A stretch of DNA of 64,000 nt from Leguminivora glycinivorella. Its lineage: Eukaryota; Arthropoda; Insecta; Lepidoptera; Tortricidae. A program made the position numbers and the translations under genes. Below the pieces are notes generated by a model that ran no database searches, was not told the origin of the DNA, and saw only the letters and a program-made list of their open reading frames with translations. The stretch covers positions 806,001 to 870,000 of the forward strand of contig NC_062975.1 of assembly GCF_023078275.1 (NCBI RefSeq), read 5' to 3'. Shown in pieces: positions 32,947 to 43,489 of the stretch. Positions within the stretch are counted from its first letter, which is position 1, and each line of letters starts with the position of its first letter.

Positions 32947-33552
32947 ATAGTAGACTCGATTGTATGTATAATGTGGATTCGATCGTAGACTCGATCGTAG
33001 ACTCGATCGTATACTCGATCGTAGACTCGATCGTAGACTCGATCGTAGACTCGATCGTAGACTCGATCGTAGACTCGATCGTAGACTCGATCGTAGACTC
33101 GATCGTAGACTCGATCGTAGACTCTATCGTAGACTCTATCGTAGACTCAATAGTAGACTCGATTGTATATTCCGATGTGGACTCGATCGTAGACTCGATT
33201 ATGGACTCGACCGTAGACTCGACCGTAGACTCGATCGTAGACTCGATCGTAGACTCGATCGTAGACTCGATCGTAGACTCGATCGTAGACTCGATCGTAG
33301 ACTCGATCGTAGACTCGATCGTAGACTCGATAGTAGACTCGATAGTAGACTCGATAGTAGACTCAATAGTAGACTCGATTGTATATTCCGATGTGGACTC
33401 GATCGTAGATTCGATGATGGACTCGACCATAGACTCGATTGTATATTCGAATGTGGACTTTATAGTAGACTCGATCGTAGACTCAATCGTAGACTCGATC
33501 GTAGACTCGATCGTAGACTCGATCGTATACTCGATCGTAGATACAAATGTAG
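32947..33552 (+). repeat. 12-bp minisatellite (GTAGACTCGATC)n in the Gypsy leader
   Basis: Nearly 50 units of gtagactcgatc with a few variants (gatagtagactc, gattgtatattc, gatgtggactc). The variants recur at 33160-33180 and 33370-33390 and so hint at a higher-order duplication. Each main unit junction makes the palindrome CGATCG. The 12-bp period leaves both strands open (IVDS on plus, IEST on minus); neither is credible as protein. It ends about 100 bp before the Gag start. Confidence 0.9.
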
Positions 33553-33656
33553 ACTTATCGCATCGCATAACTTTATGAAATCCGATGCAAGCTTGAGAAT
33601 CGAGAACCGGAAACGGGAATAGTAGCTTTTATTTTTTTTAACTTTATCCCGAGGTT

Positions 33657-35813
33657 ATGGCATCCGACACAGAAGATGAGGCCTCTGATGGGCCACGACA
33701 TGATCACCGTCATGTTACACAGAAGAGGCGGAGACTAGAGGTGCTGTCTTCGAGCCAAGGACCAAGAAAGAAAATCCGCAAGAGAGTTCCAGCGGCGGGT
33801 TGGATGATTGAAGATGTTGCCCCGCCAGCCGACGTTGCCACGCCGGAACAACCATCCGAGGTACCAGAGGCGCAGACAAGATCGCCAGCTGCGACAGTTC
33901 CGCCCGCATCGCAGGGAGTTACTTTCAATGAGGTACTACAGCTTATTAGTTCTTTGCAGGGGGGAAACAAAGATAAGGCACATTACTTGAATAACAGTCA
34001 ATTAAATAATGTGGTGCCAGAATTTGATCCCTCCAGCAAAGCACAAAGTATAGATAGCTGGATTCATAAAGTTAACGAATGTGTTAAAATATACGACTGG
34101 GACGAGAAGCAGACCATACATTTCGCACTTCAAAAACTTTCGGGGCTTGCAAAGAAATGGTTCGAGTCTTTACCATCCGTTGTTTACAGCTGGGAGGATT
34201 GGCAAATTAAACTTAAAAAGGCTTTCCCTAATGAGAAGAATTATGGTCGGCTTCTCGAAGAAATGTTAGCTCGAACTACGCGTGCAGCTGAGCCTTATCG
34301 CGAATATTTTTACGACAAGTTGTCATTGCTAAACAGGTGTGAGATAAAAGGAAAGAAGGCTGTTCAGTGTGTAGTACATGGAATAGTGGATAAATCGGTT
34401 CGCAATGGTGCCCAAGCCTTAAACTGTGAAGAACCGGAAGACTTGTTGGATTACCTCAATTCGCAGCGACCCCCTGACGCGTCTTTTGTTAGAAAGCGTA
34501 GTGAAGCCGGGCCCAAACAGAACTCTAACGCTTTGAATGAAAATTCGATGACTTGTTTTAACTGTCGCGGAAAGGGGCATTCCTTTAGTAAATGTCCTCA
34601 GCCTGTAGTGAAGTGTCAAAAATGCCACCGTGTAGGTCATGATTCTGCATCTTGTAAACTTAATCCTTTACATATTAGGAGTGATAGTAAGCCCACAGTT
34701 ACTGAAGAGCGTAAAGTTTTTAGGATCTATACACTGCGTAACACCAATGACAAATTTTTTAGGCCGATTTGTGTCAATGGTGGTGAATATGTAGCATACG
34801 TAGACTTTGGGAGCGAGTGCAGTCTCATACGCGAATCCGAGGGCGAAAAACTTAAGTTGGCAAAATGTTACGCGGAACTACCAGCGATAAAAGGATTTGG
34901 TGAATCTTTGGTGTTCCCTGTCTATAAGACTTTCGTCACTGTAAAAATTGACGAAGTTGAAGCTTCTGTTGAAGCCCTAGTGGTTAGGGACGAGTTACTA
35001 CAGACACCCTTACTGATCGGCCAGAATTTCACAGAGTTACCTTTCGTAACGGTTTTGAAGGATAACTGTAAATTGTTATTTTATAAGAGTCCGATAACTG
35101 AAGTGCAGCAGGATAACTCTGTGAAGTTATTGACTTGTAATTCTACCAAAATTCAAGGGGTAAATCTTGTTGAAGTACATACAGAAGATCCCTCCTTCTC
35201 GGGTGATGTTTACGTGGAAGGTCATAGTTGCGGTGAACCCGGGAAGGAGTATCATCTGCATCAGGGCGCGTATAATATTAAAGATGGGAGAGGCCAGCTA
35301 GTATTAACCAATTTAACAAAAGACGAATTAATACTTGACTCGGAGATTCTTTTGGCCAGGGCCTCGCCGTTTGTGGAAAGAAAAGTTTGCCATGTAAATA
35401 GGATCACCTGCGATATTTCGTCGTTAGAACCAATTGAGAAAACTGACATTAAGGTAGGCAAAGACGTCAGTGCTGAACTTGTCGATAGGTTGCATACGCT
35501 TATTCAAGCCTACCGTGATTGTTTTGCATTGAGTTTGAGCGAGATAGGAACGGCCAAAGATGTTGAGATGTCAATAGAATTATCAGACGACCGGCCAGTA
35601 GTCTACAGGCCGTATAGACTGTCGCATGCTGAGAGGGAGCAGGTACGCAACACAGTAGAGGAACTTTTAAGTAATGATATTATTCAAGACTCGAATTCAG
35701 ACTACGCCAGTCCCATCTTAATGGTAAAGAAGAAAAATGGCGAACAACGGCTATGCGTTGACTTTCGAGCCTTGAATAATAGAACAAAAAAGATTGCTTC
35801 CCGCTCCCTCTGA
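33657..35813 (+). CDS. Gag-protease and N-terminal RT of the Gypsy element
   Basis: 718 codons from ATG 33657. Residues 1-95 are polar with a basic patch (RKKIRKR). Residues about 115-270 look like a retrotransposon Gag capsid region (W..W...LKKAF and YREYFYDKL blocks). Two CCHC zinc knuckles follow: C300-C303-H308-C313 and C320-C323-H328-C333. An aspartic protease starts around 355 with DFGS at 383 where D-S/T-G is usual, so the active-site triad is altered or expanded by one residue. RT begins near 620 and runs through VDFRALNN before a TGA at 35811. Gag would package the RNA and protease would cleave the polyprotein. The stop lies inside a conserved RT block; the matching continuation lies in the -1 frame right after six A (35786-35791). 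Confidence 0.85.
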   Translation: MASDTEDEASDGPRHDHRHVTQKRRRLEVLSSSQGPRKKIRKRVPAAGWMIEDVAPPADVATPEQPSEVPEAQTRSPAATVPPASQGVTFNEVLQLISSLQGGNKDKAHYLNNSQLNNVVPEFDPSSKAQSIDSWIHKVNECVKIYDWDEKQTIHFALQKLSGLAKKWFESLPSVVYSWEDWQIKLKKAFPNEKNYGRLLEEMLARTTRAAEPYREYFYDKLSLLNRCEIKGKKAVQCVVHGIVDKSVRNGAQALNCEEPEDLLDYLNSQRPPDASFVRKRSEAGPKQNSNALNENSMTCFNCRGKGHSFSKCPQPVVKCQKCHRVGHDSASCKLNPLHIRSDSKPTVTEERKVFRIYTLRNTNDKFFRPICVNGGEYVAYVDFGSECSLIRESEGEKLKLAKCYAELPAIKGFGESLVFPVYKTFVTVKIDEVEASVEALVVRDELLQTPLLIGQNFTELPFVTVLKDNCKLLFYKSPITEVQQDNSVKLLTCNSTKIQGVNLVEVHTEDPSFSGDVYVEGHSCGEPGKEYHLHQGAYNIKDGRGQLVLTNLTKDELILDSEILLARASPFVERKVCHVNRITCDISSLEPIEKTDIKVGKDVSAELVDRLHTLIQAYRDCFALSLSEIGTAKDVEMSIELSDDRPVVYRPYRLSHAEREQVRNTVEELLSNDIIQDSNSDYASPILMVKKKNGEQRLCVDFRALNNRTKKIASRSL

Positions 35814-38251
35814 TCGAAGACCAATTATCAAATTTGAGTGGCAACCGCTATTTTACCACACTAGATCTCGCGTCTGGTTATTATCAGGTCCCCATGGCGG
35901 AAGATAGTCGACACCTGACTGGATTTGTAACACCGGATGGGCACTATGAGTTCAAAAGGATGCCGTTCGGCCTTGCAAATGCGCCGGCGGTCTTTCAACG
36001 GCTTATTAACCGAATGCTAGGGTCGAAGCGATTTGAATCGGCATTGGCATATCTGGACGACATCCTTGTGCCTTCTGGTGACCTTGAGCAAGGTATTGAG
36101 AGATTAGAAGATGTCTTGAAACTTGTCAGAGAGAATGGACTTACACTTAAATTGTCAAAATGTCGATTCTTTGATAATACAATTAATTACCTTGGCTATG
36201 AAATTTCTGCGAACGGAATTCGGCCCGATGAAACTAAAATATTGGCAGTCAAGACATTTCCTGTCCCTCGGACAGTGCACGAGGTTAGACAGTTTTTAGG
36301 TTTGGCCGGGTATTTCCGAAGGTTTGTGAAGGGTTTTGGCGAGATTGCTAGACCTCTCACAAATCTACTGAAAAAGGATGTCGCATTTGCTTGGTCTGAC
36401 AAAGAATCGCAGGCTTTCACAACCTTGAAAAACATGTTGATGGAACGTCCAATATTAGCCTTATACAACCCTAAGCTTGATACTGAACTGCATACGGATG
36501 CAAGTTCTCTCGGAGTGGCTGGAATACTGCTACAGTGGCAAGAAAGTCCGCGTGTGTTGAAGCCAGTAGCTTATTTTAGCAGGCAGACCACTCCTGAAGA
36601 GCGTCATTTGCATTCGTATGAGCTAGAAACTTTAGCGATAGTATGTTCTCTAAAAAAGTTTAGAGTCTACCTATTAGGGATTAATTTCAAGGTTGTGACA
36701 GACTGTAATGCTGTCAGGACAACATTGACCAAGCGCGACCTAGTGCCTCGAATTGCAAGGTGGTGGCTCCAAATCAGCGAGTTCACTTTCGAAATTGAAT
36801 ATAGGCCTGGCACACAAATGACCCATGCTGACGCCCTTAGTCGGAATACTAGGTTGACATGTGACGACAACGACTTTCAGACGTATACTGTTTATAACAT
36901 AGAAAAAGATAATTGGCTTCTGACCTTGCAGCTGTCTGACCCTGATGTAGCTCGTATCGTAAAGATTCTTAAGCCAGAAAATGACGAAGAAGCTAGGGAC
37001 ATTAGGAAAAACTATGTTATTAAAGATCATAAACTTTATAGGAGAGTAGACGATAAATTGCGTTTGGTAGTGCCACGATGCGCGCGGTTTCAGATTTGTC
37101 GCGCGAACCATGACGATATCGGACATTTGGGTACGACAAAGACTATTGATAGGGTACAAGGACAATATTGGTTTCCCAAACTTCGACATTTTATAAAAAA
37201 ATACGTGAAAAACTGTATATCTTGTGCGTATAATAAGGACTGTTCTGCTAAACAAAAGCAAGGCCAACTGTACCCCATACCAAAAGGCGACAAACCGTTC
37301 CACACGATTCACGTGGACCACTTGGGTCCATTTGTAAAGAGTTGTAATGGTAACACGTATATTTTGACGATTGTAGACGGATTCACAAAATACGTTTTTG
37401 TAAAACCGGTAAAGAATATTAAGACAAAGACCACGATAAAAGTACTAGAGGATATTTTTCACGATTTCGTTTATCCCTCACGAATCATCTCCGACCGAGG
37501 CACCTCGTTTACGTCAGCGGCCTTTAAAAATTTTTGCGATTCCAATGGCATCAAACATGTTTTGAACGCGGTAGCTTGCCCTAGAGCAAACGGGCAAGCT
37601 GAACGATTTAATCAGACCATATTAAATTCCATGATGAGGCATAATTCGGGCCAGGACGAGCGTAGTTGGGACGTGTGTCTGAAAAAAATTCAGTGGGGCA
37701 TAAATAATACCATCAATGCCACCACTAAGAAAACTGCATCGGAGACTCTTTTTGGTATTCAGTCGCAAGATAGTCTCTCAAACAAATTAGGTGTTGAGAT
37801 CGACGACACTCACAAATCGGTAGCCGATTTGAGGAGAGAAGTCGATGAAAACATTCAAACGAGTCAGATAAAACAGAAACTTAGATTTGAATCTGGAAGA
37901 GTTCCCGCTGCAGTTTTTAAGAAAGGCGATTTGGTAAAATTGACCCGCACAAATTTTTATAACAAAGGAAACAGTACAAAACTGATGTCAAAATTTATCG
38001 GTCCATACAAAGTAACACAGATTTTGGGTAACGATAGGTATCAAATAGCCGACATCCCCGGATTCGGAAAAAAGAAAAGGCCATTTAAGAGTGTTGTAGC
38101 TGTCGATAGATTAAGGCCGTGGATAAAGGTTAATTCACCAAAACCTGGTTCCAATAAGTTTTCCTCTAGTAGCAGTTCAAGTGAAACGTCGGATTATGAA
38201 ACCGATGATAACATTCCTTTGGCAGAATTAAAAAAGAAATTAAAAAAATAA
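35792..38251 (+). CDS. Pol continuation: RT, RNase H and integrase
   Basis: This frame follows directly from the Gag-Pol ORF after a -1 shift; the first usable in-frame start codon is only a TTG at 35834, so I do not treat it as a separate gene. Counting residues from 35834: LDLASGY (10-16), RMPFGLANAP (42-51), catalytic YLDD (73-76); RNase H with the aspartate in HTDASS (222); integrase zinc site H426-H431-C461-C464; integrase triad D495, D554, E590 (exact D,D-35-E spacing); and a GPYKV module (near 720) before a serine-rich acidic tail. These enzymes copy the RNA and insert the DNA. Apart from the frame junction no disruption is visible. Confidence 0.85.
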   Translation, partial: DCFPLPLIEDQLSNLSGNRYFTTLDLASGYYQVPMAEDSRHLTGFVTPDGHYEFKRMPFGLANAPAVFQRLINRMLGSKRFESALAYLDDILVPSGDLEQGIERLEDVLKLVRENGLTLKLSKCRFFDNTINYLGYEISANGIRPDETKILAVKTFPVPRTVHEVRQFLGLAGYFRRFVKGFGEIARPLTNLLKKDVAFAWSDKESQAFTTLKNMLMERPILALYNPKLDTELHTDASSLGVAGILLQWQESPRVLKPVAYFSRQTTPEERHLHSYELETLAIVCSLKKFRVYLLGINFKVVTDCNAVRTTLTKRDLVPRIARWWLQISEFTFEIEYRPGTQMTHADALSRNTRLTCDDNDFQTYTVYNIEKDNWLLTLQLSDPDVARIVKILKPENDEEARDIRKNYVIKDHKLYRRVDDKLRLVVPRCARFQICRANHDDIGHLGTTKTIDRVQGQYWFPKLRHFIKKYVKNCISCAYNKDCSAKQKQGQLYPIPKGDKPFHTIHVDHLGPFVKSCNGNTYILTIVDGFTKYVFVKPVKNIKTKTTIKVLEDIFHDFVYPSRIISDRGTSFTSAAFKNFCDSNGIKHVLNAVACPRANGQAERFNQTILNSMMRHNSGQDERSWDVCLKKIQWGINNTINATTKKTASETLFGIQSQDSLSNKLGVEIDDTHKSVADLRREVDENIQTSQIKQKLRFESGRVPAAVFKKGDLVKLTRTNFYNKGNSTKLMSKFIGPYKVTQILGNDRYQIADIPGFGKKKRPFKSVVAVDRLRPWIKVNSPKPGSNKFSSSSSSSETSDYETDDNIPLAELKKKLKK

Positions 38252-38786
38252 ATATAGATTAAATTTATTTGATGTGTAATGTTTACAACTACTTAGCAGT
38301 GTATTTGCTAGTTCATAATGAGTGTTATGATTTTATTCCTATTATTTACTGATATATGTTGAGAAAAATATATGATTATGTTAAAATAAATATGAAGAAA
38401 ATAGAAGCTAAAAGTTGTTACGAGTGGTAACAAGGTTTATCTTTCGTATGTATAAATAGATACATTAAAAATAGTACTTAGTTAGAACATACATATATGA
38501 GGGTCATACATATTTATAGATCATGTTGATTAATTTAAATTTATCTCGCAGGTATTGCACATATAATCTAAAACTATTTGATTTGCCATACTCTCACTGT
38601 TTGTTTGCGATTGACTAAACTATAATGTGTGTGACCCACGAGTTAAAGGTAAAATTGAATTTGACTGTAATTGTTCCTAAGTTAAGTACAAACTGTGATG
38701 TTGGTAATCGAAATGATATTAAATTTAACTAATTTTGAATGTGTAATCAATGTACACCGGGACGGTGTACGAGTCGGACGGCCGAG
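38252..38786 (+). other. 3' non-coding part of the Gypsy element
   Basis: AT-rich sequence between the pol stop and the 3' LTR with no ORF. A small hairpin (gtacacc...ggtgtac, 38752-38770) lies just before the LTR. No convincing polypurine tract is seen directly at the LTR edge, which is unusual. Confidence 0.6.
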
Positions 38787-39101
38787 TGTTATGATTTTTC
38801 GGTTATGGTTTCTTAATTGGCAACCTTTTTAATTAGAGTTATTAATATTGGCAACACTAACGTTAGTTTTGACAGCCCGCTGTAAACAGCCAATCACAGG
38901 CGAGCATTGCGAAACGCCAATCCGACTCGTTTCCGGTTCGGTCGGAAGGCGCCATGTTGTTTTTAAAAGAGATTCATTCTTTGGTAGCAGTTGAAGTGTA
39001 CGGACGTGTTCCTAAGTGGTGATGTTAATAATTTAATTGTAATTGTTTATCGGAATAAAATAATAATTGAAATACTAAGACTGTGTTTGAGTGCACGAAA
39101 T
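38787..39101 (+). repeat. 3' LTR
   Basis: Begins tgttatgatttttcgg and ends near gagtgcacgaaat. It is 4 bp longer than the 5' LTR because of an extra ggtc near 38940. Confidence 0.85.
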
Positions 39102-39139
39102 AAGCAACGCAAGCATTTGCCTACACGGCATTTATGCCT

Positions 39140-39330
39140 GCTCCTGCACGGCTAGCACATGATTACCCGCGGGATAGCTCGCGCCGCGAGAGACCGCCGT
39201 CGCGCCTTCCAATTTTATTTCTCCACCTGTCATTTTTTTCTACATTGAATAGCATGTGTTTGCACCGCGAGAATTTAGTTCCATGCGACAGCTTATCCCG
39301 CGGGCGACGTAGCCAGTGTGGCCGTTTATA
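39140..39330 (+). repeat. GC-rich MITE-like block, copy 1
   Basis: Carries gcacggctagcacatgatt, identical to the complement of a segment at 43750-43770, and inverted cccgcgggata and tatcccgcggg at its two sides. The 76-codon frame is not a gene. Confidence 0.4.
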
Positions 39331-39594
39331 CATGGAACAAACTTTTCTTTCGTGGCAACACTGAACCGGTAAAAAAATAAACAGATAAATAGTGAATGGT
39401 CAGCCTTAAAAACGGAACGTCCCTAGTCACGATAACTTTGTCTCCTTCTAGCTGTATTGAAATGAAAGTGATAGAGGTGCTGTGACAGAGGTTATGTCAG
39501 AAACGTCATTGTGTAAAAAATACCATTTGACGTTAGTTTGTTTGAGTTTTCCAGTGAGAACATTATTTATCCTATTTCTGTGAGTGAGATCAAA

Positions 39595-40439
39595 ATGGCT
39601 AGTTTACCAAGAAGAAAAGTGTAAGTTTAATCTCAAACTTAATAATTTGTCCATAATAACATGCAATCCTACTATCTTCAAGATAATTTCATTGTTTTAT
39701 AAAGTTCAATTTTAACTAAATACTTGATTGCATTTTAGGGTGCGGAGCACAAACGTGCACGCGAAAATGCTCGTAGAGTATGGCCACGAACGAGATGTTC
39801 GCGGTCGGTGATTATTGGCACTTGGCGGACAAAAATGGAGGCGGAGTGCACGAAACTGGCCAAACTGTTGGTGGAACTCGAGCCCCTCAAAACGGTGTAG
39901 CATTGGAAGCACGTAAGTACAAAATATACTCTTTGATATAGTGTTGTCATTGAAAATAATGCTAAGTTATATACAATATTTTTGTATTTATTTTTTACAG
40001 ACATGGCGCGACCTAAAGAAGAAGGCCCGGGACGAGGCGCGTCCCCAGCCCGTGTTGCCATAGTCAGAACTGGGAACACTACTAGGGACCAGGAGCCGGT
40101 CGCAGCCAGGCACTGCAACCATCGTCAACGGCAGGCACATACTTTGGATTTGGACGCTGCCTCAATGTATATTGAGGGACAAAAGTAGCAGATGCTACTC
40201 CTGAAGGTATGCTTTGTGTTTGAAGGTATTATTTAGTTAGTCTAGTTTTCCTCGCTAGACATTGACATTATGGAAGCTATTTTACATACCTACATACAAT
40301 GGTCCAACATTTTAATCTTAAGATAGAGTTTTAATACATTCTCTATTTCTTGATTGAGAGATTTTAGTAAATGCACTATATGAATGCCAGTTTCTTGCTT
40401 AATTGGACGAATTTATTTCAGGAGCTGGTTGCAGCATAA
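39595..40439 (+). pseudogene. Broken four-exon zeste/MSANTD-like Myb/SANT gene
   Basis: Four exons with consensus splice sites: 39595-39620, 39739-39912, 40001-40206 and 40422-40439. Donors are gtaagt, gtaagt and gtatgc; the acceptors end in ttttag, tttacag and ttcag. Exon 1 opens with ATG in good context (caaaATGg). Across exons 2 and 3 the translation shows AKMLVEY, then TKLAKLLVELEPLKTV, then HWKHTWRDLKKKARDEA. That is the pattern of Myb/SANT-like DNA-binding domains of the zeste/MSANTD type. The last exon joins in phase to end ELVAA and stop. Exon 2 has a frame change and an in-frame TAG, and exon 3 has another break, so it appears dead. Kept introns mean it arose by DNA duplication, not retroposition. 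An AATAAA lies near 40776. Such proteins bind DNA and include host genes and Harbinger-associated factors. Confidence 0.6.
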
Positions 40440-41167
40440 AAATGCAGAATGTACGCAGACAATTAAAAAGAAATCAGCCTACACCATCGAAAAATATATT
40501 TGTAGTGGTTTGATAATATTGATGGAATCTTGATAGTTGCGAGAGTTTCAAGGTACAAAGGCTAATCAAATTTTGCAACCACTTGAAACAGAATTTTTTA
40601 AGGCTAACTGTAAAACACCCTAAATAAATCAAATGTATTAATTTTAAAATGTATGGTTCAAAATCATCGTCAATCATGATATTCTACCTGTCTTAATAGG
40701 ACACCAAATTAAAATTCGTATGATTTTACTTTCCATTCTTGTGAATAATAACTATCCAACTAATTTTGAAACATAAATAAATGTTATAATTATAAATTAA
40801 TTGATTTGATTTAGTTTGATATTTTACAGTTAGATTTTTTTTTTGAGTACCTAGGTGTGGTGAACAATTGTGTTTCACACAAAAAATGCTTCACCTTCGT
40901 TGCTTGAAACTCTTCGCTCTAGATTCCATTTTTCTAATATAACTTACCACAACAATGATTGTAGAATAAAGTTCACTTGAATTTATGGTGCTTTTCCCAT
41001 AGAACTTTGACTGAACATAGCCATATACCTAAAATTTATTTTGTTTTTGTTCACCATTATAGTACTTGATAAAGTTTATGGGCAAACATTGTTTTAAATT
41101 TAGAGTTTATTAAGTATAAATTGATTATAAACAAATAACTAGTAATTATTAGGTTTGCTTGCCCGGG

Positions 41168-41201
<34 letters not shown>

Positions 41202-41958
41202 GTGTGTGTCTGTCTGTGGCAACTGACTTGAGTGAATAACCTTTATTTTGTATCTTTTGAATATTGTAGTAGTTGTTAAAGGAATGTTGTTTTAAATTGT
41301 AATTTTATTAAATATTGATTTACTTCTTGTTATATTTATCTTGTCATAGTGTTCACTGTGCCCAGACTAACCCTACAAAAATACTAGAATAAATAATACT
41401 TGTTATAAGAACCAAGGTTTTTTATTTAAACATGTAGTATTTGAAGTTATCCGTGTCTATGGAGATCTATTCTTTGATTTAGGCATAATACCTACCATCA
41501 TCATCATCATCATCATCACCTACAGTGCATTATTGAAAAACAAAACCCATATTGAAACCTTGACATCTAGGCATATATTATTAAATAGATGGTTCCCATC
41601 AGGAAGTATGCTTCCTATAGTTACATCTCAATGATGGTTACTACTTTTTTTCTCATAGGTACGTATAGTACAGTGAGCTTCAAAGTTGCATGTAGAAATT
41701 ACACATGAATTCATTGATAAATTCGCCATGCACTTTTGCAGCTCACTGTACATTTTTAAAAGGTTTTACTCAATTTACAATATACGTAAATTATACCTAG
41801 GCACCTACTTATGTGTGTAGCTAAGTTTGTACGATCCTAATATTGTAAATTAAATAAAAAGTAAATAGATAGTATTGGACATTTTTACATAGATTAACTG
41901 AGCCCCATCACAGTTGGTAAGCGTACGAAAGCTTGTATACGTAATACTTTTATAAGTA
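40440..41958. other. AT-rich non-coding stretch with microsatellites
   Basis: The start probably holds the 3' UTR of the broken Myb/SANT-like gene. There is a (TGTC)n run at 41168-41215 and an (ATC)n run at 41497-41518. No gene is supported. Confidence 0.5.
41168..41215 (+). repeat. (TGTC)n microsatellite
   Basis: About eight tgtc units, then tgtgtgtg and ctgtctgtggc. The ending recalls the host repeat at 15970-16040. Confidence 0.8.
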
Positions 41959-42137
41959 CTAGCTTTTGCCCGCAGCTTCGCTCGCGTCAGAAAAAGACAA
42001 AAAGTAGCCTATGTCACTCTCCATCCCTTCAACTATCTGCACTTAAAAAATCACATCAATTTGTTGCTCCCTTTTACCGTGAAAGACGGGCAAACAAACA
42101 GACACACACACTTTCCCATTTATAATATTTGTATGGA
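41959..42137 (-). mobile_element. Non-autonomous Helitron-like element, copy 2
   Basis: In minus orientation it starts TCCATACAAATATTATAAAT and ends GCAAAAGCTAG, preceded by A and followed by T. It has the same interior as copy 1 (gtgaaagacggg, ggagagtgacataggctac complemented). Confidence 0.7.
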
Positions 42138-42879
42138 TAAGCTCAGTCCGGGCAAGACCGGCATACTTTATTTGAAATAAAGTATGAGTGGATAAAACTA
42201 GACTATTAAAGTAGTCTGGAGTGATCCGCATGGTCCTATGGGCTAGCAAATTTTATATTCTACACAGATTTTATAATACTTTGGTGAATTAAAGTAAACT
42301 TATGTGATAAAAATCACTTTTTCAAGGCTCGGCGGGTTGACCGTCCCCACCGAAAGAGCGTCTAGTGCTCGTTGTCGCGTAATTTCATATGGAAATAAGT
42401 ATCAAAATCGTGTTCATTGTTATATTCTGTAGGAACAAGGAGTAATGTGATAGATATTAAAACTAATAACGTTGATATTTGAACATATCAGCCTTTTTCT
42501 ATTTATTTATAAGGCAAGACCGTCATATGCCCCTTAAATGAGGTCGATAACCTTTTTTCAGGTCCAGACAAAGGCAAAGCCGAAACTTATAATAAAAATT
42601 AACCTACAACAACCGTTTAAACTCGATTTATTTCCCATAAAGCCTAGAAAAGGTGCCTTACTCTTATATGCCGGTCTTTCCGACTAGACAGAATTTCGAA
42701 GTTACATATTTCAGGCCATAAAACAATAAATTGAACGCGTTTTAAGAGAATGAATTGTACTATATAGGATGTATACCTTCGGAGGTGTAAGAAGTGATAG
42801 ATATATAAATACAAAAGTTATATTCAGTAGACGGTCTTCTCCACACTGACATTACATAAAAACTGCCGTGACTCAAGAA
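42138..42879. other. Non-coding gap
   Basis: No supported gene or repeat. Two short frames (42043-42249 and 42760-42951, minus) overlap neighbouring repeats. Confidence 0.45.
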
Positions 42880-42985
42880 CAAATGGTGGTGCTCGTCAAA
42901 CCAATAAATGCCCTTACCGGTGTTTGGAATTAGTTTAGCAGGCAGGGTCACTAACCACTAGGCCAGACAGTTCGCCAAAGATGAA
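42880..42985 (-). mobile_element. SINE family S2, head fragment
   Basis: Complemented, it contains a tRNA-like A-box region, tggcctagtggttagtgacc, then ctgcctgctaaact, then a degraded B-box position and aagggcatttattgg, which fits upstream of the S2 body at 29066. The tail is truncated. Confidence 0.5.
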
Positions 42986-43489
42986 GGTAAAATTTTCATA
43001 GGTATGTAAAGCGGATGACAGTGCAATATTGTGTTGTGATACCATCGAGCTGAAATCAACTAGGTACCTAATGGAAAAGTTGGGATGTTTTATAATTTAA
43101 TTATACCTACCCGGTGTAATCTGTTTCCATAGCTTTAGAGAGTATAATGTAGGTAGGTATTAGATTTCTTAAAATAAAATATTTCTATATCTATTTCTAA
43201 AATAAAAGTTTTTTTTTTAAGATAAGTACTGTATTATTATACTGTCACCACGTTTGTTAGCCAGGCTCACAAGCGTCGTCCATGTTCTCGCCGTGGTCCT
43301 GGCCATCATGTTTTATACAAATGCTGGAATTTCGAACCGTTTGCGATGAACTTTTCTTTGCCTATTTTTCTCGTTCAATGGAATAAAAAATAGCAATCTA
43401 AAATGCTAAATGCTACTTTTGTAATTAATGAGAAAACAAGGAATACTTAGGTATTTTTTGGAAGAAAACTGCTCGTAATCACCTAAAAA

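Larger units (their letters stand above)
31890..39101 (+). mobile_element. Ty3/Gypsy LTR retrotransposon
   Basis: 7.2 kb with direct LTRs, a long repeat-filled leader, Gag with two zinc knuckles, protease, RT, RNase H and integrase in Gypsy order, and no envelope ORF. LTRs differ by one substitution and one 4-bp indel, so insertion looks recent. No exact target-site duplication is seen; flanks AATTA and AATAA would be a one-mismatch pair if the LTR ends a few bases earlier. The sequence after the 5' LTR resembles a tRNA-Leu primer site, as in the mdg3 group, but clade placement is inference. The pol frame is interrupted by a -1 shift. Confidence 0.9.

Noticed and set aside
32947..33552. Possible CRISPR array
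   Set aside because: Units are contiguous 12-mers with no unique spacers, inside a eukaryotic LTR element.
32894..33578. 220-224-codon ORFs on both strands
   Set aside because: Pure consequence of a 12-bp tandem repeat (a multiple of three without stops); tetrapeptide repeats only.
36740..37321. 193-codon minus ORF
   Set aside because: Antisense of the Gypsy RNase H and integrase frame.
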